A DNA stretch of 64,000 nt from positions 122,361 to 186,360 of the forward strand of contig WBOU01000013.1 of assembly GCA_009268125.1 (NCBI GenBank), in the 5' to 3' direction. This document shows, one piece after another, positions 1 to 8,302 of this stretch; position 1 is the first letter of the stretch, and the number at the start of each line of letters is the position of its first letter. The stretch is from Chloroflexia bacterium SDU3-3. GTDB taxonomy: Bacteria > Chloroflexota > Chloroflexia > Chloroflexales > Roseiflexaceae. The position numbers were made by a program, and so were the translations under genes. Under the pieces are notes generated by a model. It made no database searches. It was not told the DNA's origin and was given only the letters and a program-made list of their open reading frames with translations.

Positions 1-243
1 CAGCGTGCTCACGCCCACAGGCACACCAGGGCAGGCGGCGTGCACCGCCAGCAGCGCCGCGCCCACATCCGCCGCCGCAAGCGACTGGTGCCCAGCGGCA
101 CCGCGCGGGTGCATGTGGATGGCCTGCGCGCCAGCGTCCACCGCAGCCCACGCCGCATCCGCAAGCTCGCGCGGGGAGAGCGGCAGCGCGGGGTGATCGC
201 CTGGCGCGCGCGCGCCGTTCAGACAGACTTTGAGCAGCGGCAT
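1..243 (-). CDS. Beta-keto acid cleavage enzyme (BKACE/DUF849), N-terminal part
   Basis: Only the first 81 codons are inside the window; the gene runs off the left edge. The ATG at 241-243 has a strong AGGAGG-type ribosome site just upstream. The start MPLLKVCLNGAR, followed by a segment ending AGAQAIHMHPRG, is typical of the DUF849 family, zinc-dependent TIM-barrel enzymes that condense a beta-keto acid with acetyl-CoA (3-keto-5-aminohexanoate cleavage is the founding reaction). The HMHPRG motif includes the His-x-His that binds zinc in this family. The exact substrate cannot be told from this fragment. It lies downstream of the MarR/oxidoreductase pair, separated by a hairpin. Confidence 0.75.
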   Translation of the reverse strand, partial: MPLLKVCLNGARAPGDHPALPLSPRELADAAWAAVDAGAQAIHMHPRGAAGHQSLAAADVGAALLAVHAACPGVPVGVSTL

Positions 244-267
244 CGTATCCTCCTTCAGCAAAACCAC

Positions 268-307
268 GGGCCACCCCAAGGGTTGAGATCAACCCTTGGG
301 GTGGCCC
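268..307 (-). terminator. Long perfect hairpin, probable terminator of the oxidoreductase gene
   Basis: A 19-bp perfect inverted repeat (268-286 and 289-307) with a 2-base centre sits 8 bases beyond the stop of the leftward gene at 316. Reading leftward, the hairpin is followed by a short T-rich stretch (GGTTTTG). It separates the oxidoreductase from the BKACE gene. Confidence 0.6.
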
Positions 308-315
308 GCACATAG

Positions 316-1242
316 CTACACCACCTGCAGCACGATCCGGCCCCGACCATGCCCGCGCTGGCTCTGCGCATGGGCTTGGGCAGCCTCGCTCAGCGGGAAG
401 ACCGCCCCAACCAGCGTGCGCAGCTCGCCGCGCTCAAGCATCTGCGACCACGTGTCGAGCTGCTCGGCAGAGGCTCGCATCGAGAAGAACGATGCCTTCA
501 CGCCAAGCGACTCGGCCTGCGCACCGTCGGGCGGGTTCACGATGCTGACAAACCGCCCGCCCCGTTTTAGCGCCGCCATGGCGCTGGCGGCCGTCGCGCC
601 GCCGACCGCGTCAAAGAGCAGATCAACATCTTCCACAGGAACGGCGGGGGTCTGCGTGTAGTCAATCACCGTGTCGGCACCCAGCGAGCGCACAAACTCG
701 ACATTGCTGGTGGATGTGGTCGCGAGCACCTGCGCGCCGCTGGCGTGGGCAAACTGCACCCCGAACATGCCGACGCCGCCCGACCCGCCCAGGATCAGCA
801 CCCGCTGGCCCGGCTGAAGGCCGCCCTCGTCAAAAAGCGCCTGCCAGGCGGTGCTCGCCCCGATAGGGATGGTCGCCGCCTCGACAAACGTGAGCGATGG
901 CGGCTTGGGCGCAAGGGTGGTGGCGGGGGCCACGCAGTACTCGGCGTAGGCACCGGCGTTGGCCCGGCCAAACACCTCCTGCCCGACCGAGAAGCCAGCC
1001 ACGCCCGGCCCGACGCGCTCCACCACGCCCGCCAGCTCCACGCCGGGCACCCACGGGAAGCTCACCGGCATCATGCGCTGCATCGCGCCCGAGCGGATCT
1101 TCCAGTCGATCGCGTTGACGCCCACCGCATGGACGCGCACCAGCACCTCGCCCTCGCCCGGCTCCGGCTGTGGGATCTGCTTCAGCTCAAGCACGCCGAC
1201 ATCACCATAGCCCTCTACCACAATCGCCTTCATGTCGCCCAT
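316..1242 (-). CDS. NADP-dependent quinone oxidoreductase-like MDR enzyme
   Basis: 308 residues, usual length for the zeta-crystallin/quinone-reductase branch of the medium-chain dehydrogenase superfamily. The N-terminal GroES-like half (about 5-120) carries GVNAIDWKIRSG and PGVELAGVVERVGPGV. The Rossmann half has the nucleotide-binding GGSGGVGMFGVQ (about 150). The structural and catalytic zinc cysteines of alcohol dehydrogenases are missing, so it should act as an NADPH-dependent reductase of quinones, enones or similar electrophiles. GAGGAG lies six bases before the ATG. It is downstream of the marR gene and a MarR-type palindrome lies 33 bases upstream of its start, so I infer repression by that MarR and induction by a reactive compound. 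Confidence 0.85.
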   Translation of the reverse strand: MGDMKAIVVEGYGDVGVLELKQIPQPEPGEGEVLVRVHAVGVNAIDWKIRSGAMQRMMPVSFPWVPGVELAGVVERVGPGVAGFSVGQEVFGRANAGAYAEYCVAPATTLAPKPPSLTFVEAATIPIGASTAWQALFDEGGLQPGQRVLILGGSGGVGMFGVQFAHASGAQVLATTSTSNVEFVRSLGADTVIDYTQTPAVPVEDVDLLFDAVGGATAASAMAALKRGGRFVSIVNPPDGAQAESLGVKASFFSMRASAEQLDTWSQMLERGELRTLVGAVFPLSEAAQAHAQSQRGHGRGRIVLQVV

Positions 1243-1274
1243 CTTCTTCTCCTCTCGCCAAAGATATGTTTAGC

Positions 1275-1298
1275 AAATACTATGCCAGCATAGTATTT
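1275..1298. promoter_or_regulatory. MarR operator candidate in front of the oxidoreductase
   Basis: Perfect palindrome: AAATACTATGC, 2-base spacer, GCATAGTATTT. The core TACTATGC-N2-GCATAGTA occurs again at 1766-1783 before the marR gene. Two copies at the two promoters of a MarR/reductase pair is the classic layout of an autoregulated MarR switch. Confidence 0.75.
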
Positions 1299-1322
1299 AG
1301 AACAAAAAAACACCTCGTCGTC

Positions 1323-1751
1323 CTACTCCTCGCCCAGATTCGCCACAGACTGCTGGAGCAGGCGGAGAAAAAGCACCTTCTCCACATCGCTCATGCCGCG
1401 CACGGTGCAGGCCGCCAGATCCTGCCACACCTGCTGGGCTGGGGCGTAGAGCGCGCGGCCCTCCTCGGTGAGGAACACCTGCAAAGCGCGGCGATCCTCG
1501 GGGTCGGGACGGCGCACCACCAGGCCAGCGCGCTCCATGCGCTGCAGCGACTTGCCGATAGTGGCTAGGCCCACCCTAAAGCGCGCCGCCAGCTGGGTGG
1601 CCGTCAGGCCATCCTCCTCGTGCAGCAGAAAGAGGATATGCTCTTGCGCAGCGTAGAGGCCGATCTTCTTGAGATTTTCCTCGCAGCGCTGCCGGTGAGA
1701 ATGGGCAAGCATGATGATCTGATAGCTGATCTCGTCATTCATAGGCACCAC
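1323..1751 (-). CDS. MarR-family transcriptional regulator
   Basis: 142 residues, typical MarR length. The winged helix-turn-helix covers about residues 35-100: an LTATQLAARFRVGLATIGKSL recognition region is followed by the wing VVRRPDPEDRRALQVFLTE, whose D-x-R-A motif is the family hallmark. The GTG at 1749-1751 opens the frame, but an in-frame ATG at 1742 (MNDEISYQ) is an equally likely start; neither has a clear ribosome site. It precedes the oxidoreductase by 80 bases on the same strand. Matching palindromes lie upstream of both genes, so I infer autorepression and repression of the reductase, relieved by a small ligand or cysteine oxidation. Confidence 0.85.
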   Translation of the reverse strand: MVPMNDEISYQIIMLAHSHRQRCEENLKKIGLYAAQEHILFLLHEEDGLTATQLAARFRVGLATIGKSLQRMERAGLVVRRPDPEDRRALQVFLTEEGRALYAPAQQVWQDLAACTVRGMSDVEKVLFLRLLQQSVANLGEE

Positions 1752-1765
1752 GTGCGCTCAAAAAT

Positions 1766-1783
1766 TACTATGCTGGCATAGTA
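1766..1783. promoter_or_regulatory. MarR operator candidate in front of marR
   Basis: TACTATGC-TG-GCATAGTA, a perfect 8+2+8 palindrome 14 bases upstream of the marR start. It has the same core as the site at 1275-1298, which argues that both are bound by the encoded MarR. Confidence 0.75.
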
Positions 1784-1820
1784 TCATGCGCTAGCACTTT
1801 AGTCAATAGGGCAAATTCAC

Positions 1821-3143
1821 TCATCTTCGCGGGCGCACCGTCACCCGCAGGCCGTCCCAGGGCATCTTGGTGGGCACCGGCACCGCGCGGAAGCTCTGCC
1901 CTGGCACCAGCGCCAGATCCAGCCGCCGCAGCAGGTGGGCCAGCACCACCCGCATCTGCAGCTGCGCGAAGGCCAGCCCCACGCACACGCGCGGCCCGCC
2001 GCCGAAGCCGATCAGGTGGAAGGGGTGGCGGCCCTCCTCGCGCGGGGGCGCGAAGCGCTCGGGGTCGAAGCGCTCGGGTTCGCGCCACAGCTCGGGCATC
2101 ATGTGGGTGAACACGCTGGAGTACATCACCGTCCAGCCCTTGGGGATGCGGTAGCCGCCATAGGCGAACTCCTCCACCACGCCACGAAAACCGCCGGGCG
2201 CAGGCGGGTGCAGGCGCTCGGCCTCGCGGAGCGCGCGGTCGAGGTAGGGCAGCTGGCGCAGCTGCTCGGCGCGCAGCGGGGCCTCGCCCAGCGTGGCGGC
2301 TAGCTCGGCGCGCAGCCCGGCCAGCTCGGCGGGGTGGCGCAGCAGCTCGTAGCAGGCCCACGTCAGCAGCGAGGTGATAGTGTCGTGCCCGGCCCACAGC
2401 AGCACCAGCAGCTCATCCACCAGCTCGGCATCGCTGAAGCCCTGGCCGTCGGCGTCGCGCGCGGCGATCAGCATGGACAGCATGCTGTCGTCGGGCCTGC
2501 GCCGCCGCTCGGTGATAATACCAGCCAGGGTGCGGCGCAGATCCTGTGCGGCCCCCCAGGCGCGGCCAAACGGCAGGAAGGGCAGCCGCCACGCAGGGAA
2601 GGCGAACAACCCCCGGCTGAACACGTGGAACTCGTGGGCGAAAGCGCGGGCCTGCGGGCCATCGGGCAGGCCCAGGATGGCCCCCGCCGCCACCGCGAAG
2701 CTCAGGTGCTTGAAGCCGTCGAACAGCCGGATCTCGCCCGCCCGCAGCCACACATCGGCGTGCGCCTCCACCAGCCGCTGCATCAGGCCCAGGTAGCGCG
2801 GCACCGCCGTGGCGTGCAGCGCGGGCATGATCATGCTGCGGTGGCGGCGGTGCTGCGCGCCGTCGATCAGCGACAGGCCGTCGCCGATCAGCGCGGTGAG
2901 CGTGCGACTCCAGCCATCGCGCGAGGAGAACAGGTGGGTGTGGCTGCCCAGGATGAAGCGGTTGGCCTCCGGCCCCAGCAGCACGGCGCACGGCCTGCCC
3001 AGCAGGTGGGTGCGGAACACCGGCCCGTAGCGGGCATGGCGCTCCTGCGCGAAACCCAGCGGGTCGAGCCACCAGTGGTTCATCTCGCCCACAACGGGCA
3101 TGCCATCGCTGCCCGGCGGCAGCGGCAGATCTGCGACGGCCAT
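1821..3143 (-). CDS. Cytochrome P450
   Basis: 440 residues from the ATG at 3141-3143, chosen because GGTAGGAG lies 7-13 bases upstream and MAVADLPLPPGSDGMP is a normal P450 start; the frame is open further upstream without a good site. All heme-monooxygenase landmarks are visible: the I-helix AGHDTITS oxygen-activation motif, the K-helix ExxR (EAERLHPP), and the cysteine loop FGGGPRVCVG with the heme-ligand Cys. The N-terminal MPVVGEMNHWW and LGRPCAVLLGPEANRFIL regions resemble CYP120 and related lipid/retinoid hydroxylases, so a lipophilic substrate is plausible but unproven. There is no membrane anchor. A ferredoxin or reductase partner is not encoded nearby. Confidence 0.9.
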   Translation of the reverse strand: MAVADLPLPPGSDGMPVVGEMNHWWLDPLGFAQERHARYGPVFRTHLLGRPCAVLLGPEANRFILGSHTHLFSSRDGWSRTLTALIGDGLSLIDGAQHRRHRSMIMPALHATAVPRYLGLMQRLVEAHADVWLRAGEIRLFDGFKHLSFAVAAGAILGLPDGPQARAFAHEFHVFSRGLFAFPAWRLPFLPFGRAWGAAQDLRRTLAGIITERRRRPDDSMLSMLIAARDADGQGFSDAELVDELLVLLWAGHDTITSLLTWACYELLRHPAELAGLRAELAATLGEAPLRAEQLRQLPYLDRALREAERLHPPAPGGFRGVVEEFAYGGYRIPKGWTVMYSSVFTHMMPELWREPERFDPERFAPPREEGRHPFHLIGFGGGPRVCVGLAFAQLQMRVVLAHLLRRLDLALVPGQSFRAVPVPTKMPWDGLRVTVRPRR

Positions 3144-3174
3144 AGCGTTTCTCCTACCTGCGCGACACCACAAT

Positions 3175-3217
3175 AAAAAAACGGCTGCGCGGGCGATCTG
3201 GATCGCCCGCGCAGCCG
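3175..3217 (-). terminator. Intrinsic terminator of the 3229-3807 gene
   Basis: A 17-bp perfect stem (3182-3198 with 3201-3217) is followed, in the leftward direction, by seven T residues. It starts 12 bases after the stop at 3229 and separates that gene from the P450. Confidence 0.85.
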
Positions 3218-3228
3218 CAGCGTGGCCG

Positions 3229-3807
3229 CTAGACATCGTGCGGGATGATCACCGGCATGATCCGGTCGTAGCGCACCGAAGACTGGATCGGCTCCAGCAC
3301 ACGCCAGGTGCCGGGCGTGCGCGGCAGGCACAGCACCTGCAGCCGCCCCTGGCGCAGCAGCCGCAGCGCCTCGTTGCCATCGGCCACCCAGATGCTGCCC
3401 ACATAGGTGCGGCGCGGCGCGACCGCGATCGCGCAGTCGAGCAGCGCACCCTCGATATCGCCCGTGAGCGTACGATTGGGCCGCAGCTTGAGGATATGGG
3501 CGCGCAGCATCAGCCCGTTGCGCAGCAGGAAGATGTCGTCCCACACGCGCATGCCGATGCGGTAGGTGCCAAACAAGAACATACCCACCAGCAGCGTAAG
3601 CGGCAGCGCCACCAGCACCAGCGGCATGCGCATCACGGTCAGCACCAGCAGCGCCACCACGCTCAGCAGCAGCATGGGGTTGAGGAAGCGCTCGGGGCGC
3701 TCGAAGGTATACTCGCCAAACAGGTTCAGCAGTAGCACCGGCGAAAGCGGGCGCGGGGTAGATTGCTGCAGATAGGCTGCATCGACGTGTTCGCTAACCT
3801 GCTGCAT
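3229..3807 (-). CDS. Membrane protein of unknown function
   Basis: 192 residues from the ATG at 3805-3807, which has AGGAG eight bases upstream. The N-terminal 50 residues are soluble. A hydrophobic block with two membrane segments follows (about 55-75 and 80-100, LLLSVVALLVLTV and LVLVALPLTLLVGM), then a roughly 90-residue beta-rich cytoplasmic tail (WDDIFLLRNGLMLRAHI and onward). I do not recognise the family. The layout resembles small PH-like or NfeD-like membrane-anchored beta domains, but no diagnostic motif is seen. It is transcribed alone and ends at a strong terminator. Confidence 0.65.
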   Translation of the reverse strand: MQQVSEHVDAAYLQQSTPRPLSPVLLLNLFGEYTFERPERFLNPMLLLSVVALLVLTVMRMPLVLVALPLTLLVGMFLFGTYRIGMRVWDDIFLLRNGLMLRAHILKLRPNRTLTGDIEGALLDCAIAVAPRRTYVGSIWVADGNEALRLLRQGRLQVLCLPRTPGTWRVLEPIQSSVRYDRIMPVIIPHDV

Positions 3808-3930
3808 ACACGCTCCTAACAAGATAGAAAGACTGCGATTACGATGAATTGTAGTGTATGCGCTGTTTTCTGACAAGCGGCAAATTTCCCCGCTGCGGTG
3901 GGGCATATGTCCCATCGATATGCGGAAGAT

Positions 3931-4007
3931 TGTTTACCACGAAGACGCGAAGACGCAAAGGGTACAAGAACCGTTTACCGCCAAGACGCCAAGACACCAA
4001 GGGCGAA
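3931..4007. repeat. Dispersed CCAAGAC/CGAAGAC-type repeats
   Basis: Short degenerate units of the form ACCACGAAGACGCGAAGAC and CCGCCAAGACGCCAAGACACC. The same family recurs at 4322-4354, 19509-19556, 20893-21080 and 30541-30581. The 3808-4377 gap holds this, the palindromic element at 4082-4255 and no convincing gene. Confidence 0.7.
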
Positions 4008-4081
4008 AGCGGTTGACTGCCGATGATCTCGCATTGCCGACATTGGCTCCGATCCGATGCCCGCAATGCCGCGCCATTGGT

Positions 4082-4255
4082 GTAGGGGCGGGTCTCGTGC
4101 CCGCCCCATCGTGACCCGCCGCAGGCATCGCAATCCAACCGATGATCACGGCGCGTGGCGATGTTGATCCGCGACGGGGTTCATCGCATGCATCGCAGGG
4201 ATGTTCGATGTATACGATAAACCCCGTCGCGGGCGGGCACAAGACCCGCCCCTAC
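4082..4255. repeat. Palindromic MITE-like element
   Basis: Outer arms of about 24 bases (4083-4106 and 4231-4255) read GTAGGGGCGGGTCTCGTGCC on one side and the inverted equivalent on the other. A second perfect 13-bp inverted repeat (CCGCGACGGGGTT, 4169-4181 and 4220-4232) is nested inside. A decayed relative lies at 19602-19745. No transposase is associated, so a non-autonomous element or RNA-hairpin repeat is likely. Confidence 0.6.
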
Positions 4256-4321
4256 GTCCATGATTTGCATCGTGCGATCCTGCCTTGCCCATGGCCCACA
4301 GGCCGAAAAGCGCCGATTTTT

Positions 4322-4354
4322 CCCCTTCGTGCCTTGGCGTCTTCGTGGTTAAAA
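4322..4354. repeat. Dispersed CTTGGCGTCTTCGTGG-type repeat
   Basis: Reverse-orientation unit of the same CCAAGAC family seen at 3931-4007. It sits directly before the tetR promoter. Confidence 0.6.
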
Positions 4355-4377
4355 GTTCACCGCTGCGCTGTACGGGG

Positions 4378-4423
4378 TTGACAGCGCCCACATGTCGTGA
4401 TACAGTGTTTTTCTTGAAAAACA
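4378..4423 (+). promoter_or_regulatory. tetR promoter with overlapping palindromic operator
   Basis: TTGACA (4378-4383), a 17-base spacer and TACAGT (4401-4406) form a good sigma-70 promoter. Immediately after the -10 box lies an 8+2+8 perfect palindrome, TGTTTTTC-TT-GAAAAACA (4406-4423), where the start point would be. That position suits autorepression by the encoded TetR. Confidence 0.65.
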
Positions 4424-4443
4424 TTGTTATAGCGCTCTTCTTT

Positions 4444-5049
4444 ATGACAACATACAGCGCAGTGCGCGACCACAACCAAGAGACCCTGCGGCAGGCCATC
4501 ATCGCCGCCGCCACCAGGCTGCTCCAGCGCCACGGGGGCGAGGCCATCACCGTGCGGCGCGTCGCCCAGGAGATCGGCTGCTCCACCACGGTGATCTACA
4601 GCCTCTTCGGCAGCAAAGATAGCCTGGCCAACGCCCTGTTTCAGGAAGGCTGCCGCCTGCTGAACGCCACCATGGCCAGCGTATCGCTGGACAGCGAGCC
4701 GCGCCAGGTGCTGGCAAGGTTGGCCGATGCCTACTGGCAGTTTTCCCAACAGCACCCGCACTACTACACCATGATGTTTAGCGGGACACTGGCCGAGTTC
4801 AAACCCAACGATGAGAGCAAGCAGGAGATGGAAAACGCCATCGACATGCTGATCGCCCTGCTCGACCGCTACCGCCAGCAGGGCCTAGTGGCCGCAGGCG
4901 AGAGCTTCGTGCAGGCCAAGATGCTCTGGGCGGCGCTCCACGGCGTCATCCAGCTGGCCCTGGCCGGGCACCTGCACACCGAGCAGATCGCCAGGGCGAT
5001 CTACGCACAGATGGTGAGCACCATGGTCGCCGCCATCGTTCTCCCATAG
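4444..5049 (+). CDS. TetR-family regulator, WHG-type
   Basis: 201 residues. The start at 4444 (MTTYSAVRDHNQETL) is chosen because it lies just after a promoter and the protein then begins at the usual distance from the DNA-binding domain; no clear ribosome site is present. The helix-turn-helix covers about 15-60 (ITVRRVAQEIGCSTTVIYSLF, with the conserved Y-x-x-F and following KDSL). The C-terminal ligand domain contains WAALHGVIQLAL near 165, the signature of the TetR WHG subfamily. It sits 93 bases before an SDR gene on the same strand, so I infer control of itself and that dehydrogenase. Confidence 0.85.
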   Translation: MTTYSAVRDHNQETLRQAIIAAATRLLQRHGGEAITVRRVAQEIGCSTTVIYSLFGSKDSLANALFQEGCRLLNATMASVSLDSEPRQVLARLADAYWQFSQQHPHYYTMMFSGTLAEFKPNDESKQEMENAIDMLIALLDRYRQQGLVAAGESFVQAKMLWAALHGVIQLALAGHLHTEQIARAIYAQMVSTMVAAIVLP

Positions 5050-5055
5050 CAAACG

Positions 5056-5084
5056 ACGCACGTCGCTACGGCGTGCGTTGCTTT
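5056..5084 (+). terminator. Weak hairpin after tetR
   Basis: ACGCACG and CGTGCGT (5056-5062, 5072-5078) form a 7-bp stem followed by TTGCTTTT. It may partly separate tetR from the SDR gene. A small inverted repeat, ATAAC-AGC-GTTAT (5095-5107), lies just downstream and could be an operator for the SDR promoter. Confidence 0.35.
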
Positions 5085-5142
5085 TACCCAATAAATAACA
5101 GCGTTATCGAATAAGAACATCGCTACAAGAAGGAGCAGCACT

Positions 5143-5940
5143 ATGTTCAGCTACAAAGGAAAGACCGCACTGATCACCGGGGCATCGTCGGGCATCGGCA
5201 TGGCATTCGCCCACGAGCTGGCCAAGCGCGGCATGCACGTCATCCTGGCGGCGCGCAGCGAGGAAAAGCTGCGCGAGCTGGCCACCCAGCTGAGCGCCCA
5301 GCACAAGGTGCAGGCCATCGCCGTGCGCGCCGACCTGAGCGCCGAGCACGGCGCGGCCAGGCTGGCCGAGGAGCTAGAGCGCCGCGCGCTGGTAGTCGAC
5401 CTGCTGGTGAACAACGCCGGGCTGGGCGGCTACGGCCCCTTCGCCAGCATCAGCGCCGAGCGCCAGCACGAGCAGGTGATGGTGAACATCGCCGCGCTGG
5501 TCGAGCTGACCCACGCGCTGATGCCGCAGCTGCTGGCCCGCCGGGGCGCGGTGATCAACGTCTCCTCCACCGCCTCGTTCCAGCCGGTGCCCTCCATGGC
5601 GGTCTACGCCGCCACCAAGGCCTTCGTCACCTCGTTCTCGGTGGCGCTGGCCGAGGAGTACCGCAGCGAGGGGCTGCAGGTGGTGGCGCTCTGCCCCGGT
5701 GCCACCGCGACCAACTTCTTCGCCGTGCTCGGCACCCGCGACGCCGCCGCTGGCGCGATGCGCACCACCCAGCAGGTGGTGGCCACCGGCCTGCGCGCCC
5801 TAGAGCGCGGGCAGAGCGTGGCGGTGGATGGCAGCCTCAACGCGCTGCTGGCGGCGCTCGCCAAGCGCTTCCCGCTGGGCATCGCAGCCAAGCTCGCCGC
5901 CAGGGCGGTGCACGCGCCGAGCACGATGAGCAAGGCATAG
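5143..5940 (+). CDS. Short-chain dehydrogenase/reductase (SDR)
   Basis: 265 residues, classical SDR length. The NAD(P)-binding TGASSGIGMAFAHELA starts at residue 13, the NNAG structural motif is at about 88, the catalytic Ser lies in VSSTASFQ near 145, and Tyr/Lys are in YAATKAF near 155. AARS after beta-2 suggests a preference for NADPH. The CPGATATNFF segment and a C-terminal amphipathic stretch place it among the DltE/YqjQ-like 'SDR family oxidoreductases' of unknown substrate. AAGGAG lies ten bases before the ATG. It follows tetR and ends in a strong terminator. Confidence 0.9.
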   Translation: MFSYKGKTALITGASSGIGMAFAHELAKRGMHVILAARSEEKLRELATQLSAQHKVQAIAVRADLSAEHGAARLAEELERRALVVDLLVNNAGLGGYGPFASISAERQHEQVMVNIAALVELTHALMPQLLARRGAVINVSSTASFQPVPSMAVYAATKAFVTSFSVALAEEYRSEGLQVVALCPGATATNFFAVLGTRDAAAGAMRTTQQVVATGLRALERGQSVAVDGSLNALLAALAKRFPLGIAAKLAARAVHAPSTMSKA

Positions 5941-5956
5941 CCGCCGCTCGCACCCC

Positions 5957-5989
5957 AGCCCACACAGCGCGCTGCTGTGTGGGCTTTTT
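5957..5989 (+). terminator. Intrinsic terminator after the SDR gene
   Basis: A 12-bp perfect stem (AGCCCACACAGC, 5957-5968, with 5974-5985) and five-base loop, with the stem running into TTTTT. Confidence 0.9.
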
Positions 5990-6086
5990 GCGCTGGCCAC
6001 TATTCCACATGAAAGTCGGGTATGGTGTGGCACCGCTTATGCTACGTCGTGAGGCGTCTTCATCATACGCAAGAGAGGAAGTAGCG

Positions 6087-8252
6087 ATGAGCGATGATGT
6101 GATAAAGCCCACGCAGAAGGACGCCGATCTCGCCGCCTTCACCAGCGCCGACGACCAGCCGATGACCACCAACCAGGGCCAGCCAGTAGGCGATGACCAG
6201 AACTCGCTGCGGGCCGGGCCGCGCGGCCCGACGCTGCTTGAGGACTACATCCTGCGCGAGAAGATCCAGCACTTCGACCACGAGCGCATCCCCGAGCGGG
6301 TGGTGCACGCGCGCGGCGCGGCGGCGCACGGCTACTTCGAGCTGAGCACATCGCTGGCGCAGTACACCACCGCCAGCGTGCTGACCCAGGTGGGCAAGCG
6401 CACGCCCGCCTTCGTGCGCTTCTCCACGGTGGCGGGATCGCGCGGCTCGGCGGACACCGCGCGCGATGTGCGCGGCTTCGCGGTGAAGCTCTACACCGAC
6501 GAGGGCAACTGGGATCTTGTCGGCAATAACATCCCTGTATTCTTCATCCAGGATGCGATCAAGTTCCCCGACCTCGTCCACGCGGTCAAGCCCGAGCCGC
6601 ATAACGAGATCCCCCAGGCGGCCTCGGCCCACGACACTTTCTACGACTTCATCTCGCTCACGCCCGAGTCGATGCACATGCTCATGTGGATCATGAGCGA
6701 TCGCGCCATCCCGCGCAGCTACGCGATGATGGAGGGGTTCGGCGTGCACACCTTCCGCCTGATCAACGCGGCGGGCGACAGCACCTTTGTGAAGTTCCAC
6801 TGGAAGCCTGTGCTGGGCGCGCACTCGCTGGTGTGGGATGAGGCCCAGATCATCGCGGGCAAAGACCCCGACTTCCACCGGCGCGACATGTGGGAGTCGA
6901 TCGCGCAGGGCAGGCCGCTGGAGTGGCAGCTGGGCGTACAGCTTCTGGCCGATGGCGAGGAGGGCAAGCTCGACTTCGACATCCTCGACGCGACCAAGCT
7001 CTGGCCCGAGGATCTGTTCCCGGTGCAGATCGTGGGCAAGCTGGTGCTCAACCGCAACCCCGACAACTACTTCGCCGAGACCGAGCAGGTGGCCTTTATG
7101 ACCACCAACATCGTCCCCGGCATCGACTTCAGCGACGACCCGCTGCTCCAGGGGCGGAACTTCTCGTACATGGACACGCAGCTGAGCCGACTGGGCAGCC
7201 CGAACTTCCCCGAGCTGCCGATCAACCGCCCGGTGGCGGCGGTCGCCAACAACCAGCGCGACGCCCACATGCGCACCACCATCAACAAGGGCCGGGTCTC
7301 CTACGCCCCCGCCTCGCTCGATGGCCACTCGCCCGACGAGGTGACGAACCAGCGCGGCTTCGCCAGCTACCCCGCGCCGGTGGGCGGGCCGAAGGTGCGG
7401 GTGCGCAGCGAGTCGTTTGGCGACCACTACGGGCAGGCGCGGCTGTTCTGGAACAGCATGACCCCGGTCGAGCGCGAGCATATCGTCAAGGCGCTGCAGT
7501 TTGAGCTGAGCAAGGTGGAGACCCGCGAGGTGCGCGTGCGCATGCTCGACCACCTGCACACGATCAACCCAACGCTCGGCGCGCAGGTGGCGCTGGCGCT
7601 GGGCGAGCGGCCTGCCAGCGGCGGCCCCCTGGCCCCGCCCGACGGCACCGCCGACTCCGCCGCCGAGATCGCGGCCCTGGCCAGCGCGACCTCGCCCACC
7701 AGCGCCTCGGGCGGGCTGCAGCACACCGGCGGGCTGAGCCTAGAGCAAGGCCAGCCCAGCGTGGCCAAGGGGCGCAGGGTCGCGATTCTGGCCGCTGGCG
7801 GCACAAGCGCCGCGCAGGTGCAGGCCATCCAGGCCGCCCTGAGCGCCGAGGGTGCGATCGGCGAGGTGGTGGGGCCGCACCTGGGGCCGCTGGGTGGCGA
7901 GGCGGGGGTGGAGGCGACCAAGACGCTGGCCAACACCTCCTCGGTGCTGTTTGATGCGGTGGCAGTGCCCGGCGGCGCACAGGGCATCGCCGCGCTGCGC
8001 AAGATGGGCGACGCACGCGCCTTTATCGACCAAGCCTTCAAGCACGGCAAACCGATCGCCGCCCTAGCAGAGGGCACGGATCTGTTCGCGGCCACCGAGA
8101 CCGCCCGGCTGCTGCATGGCGAAAAAGACCTGAGCGGCTACGGCGTGTTTGTCGACCAAGGCGGGCAGCCCACCACGATCACATCGTTTGTGGCGGCGCT
8201 GGCCCAGCACCGCTTCCGCAACCGCAGCCAGGCTGATCAGATAGCCGCCTAG
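6087..8252 (+). CDS. katE: Large-subunit (clade 2) catalase with C-terminal DJ-1/PfpI-like domain
   Basis: 721 residues, the size of HPII-type monofunctional heme catalases that split hydrogen peroxide into water and oxygen. The catalase core spans about 40-520. It shows the distal His in [11 protein letters not shown], the distal Asn in [12 protein letters not shown] and the proximal heme-ligand Tyr in [13 protein letters not shown] linker rich in Ala/Gly/Pro leads to a flavodoxin-like class I glutamine-amidotransferase domain (about 560-715) with the [10 protein letters not shown] start typical of HPII tails. The ATG at 6087 has GAGAGGAAG eight bases upstream. The frame is open for 36 codons before it without a ribosome site. 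It is monocistronic. Confidence 0.95.
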   Translation: MSDDVIKPTQKDADLAAFTSADDQPMTTNQGQPVGDDQNSLRAGPRGPTLLEDYILREKIQHFDHERIPERVVHARGAAAHGYFELSTSLAQYTTASVLTQVGKRTPAFVRFSTVAGSRGSADTARDVRGFAVKLYTDEGNWDLVGNNIPVFFIQDAIKFPDLVHAVKPEPHNEIPQAASAHDTFYDFISLTPESMHMLMWIMSDRAIPRSYAMMEGFGVHTFRLINAAGDSTFVKFHWKPVLGAHSLVWDEAQIIAGKDPDFHRRDMWESIAQGRPLEWQLGVQLLADGEEGKLDFDILDATKLWPEDLFPVQIVGKLVLNRNPDNYFAETEQVAFMTTNIVPGIDFSDDPLLQGRNFSYMDTQLSRLGSPNFPELPINRPVAAVANNQRDAHMRTTINKGRVSYAPASLDGHSPDEVTNQRGFASYPAPVGGPKVRVRSESFGDHYGQARLFWNSMTPVEREHIVKALQFELSKVETREVRVRMLDHLHTINPTLGAQVALALGERPASGGPLAPPDGTADSAAEIAALASATSPTSASGGLQHTGGLSLEQGQPSVAKGRRVAILAAGGTSAAQVQAIQAALSAEGAIGEVVGPHLGPLGGEAGVEATKTLANTSSVLFDAVAVPGGAQGIAALRKMGDARAFIDQAFKHGKPIAALAEGTDLFAATETARLLHGEKDLSGYGVFVDQGGQPTTITSFVAALAQHRFRNRSQADQIAA

Positions 8253-8265
8253 CTCTTTTCGCACC

Positions 8266-8293
8266 ATCCAGGCGGGTGCTTTCCCGCCTGGAT
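8266..8293. terminator. Hairpin between convergent katE and ada-alkA genes
   Basis: ATCCAGGCGGG (8266-8276) and its perfect complement at 8283-8293 with a 6-base loop sit in the 50-base gap between two converging genes. T-runs are weak, so it may act as a bidirectional hairpin terminator. Confidence 0.6.
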
Positions 8294-8302
8294 GCCACAG
8301 CC

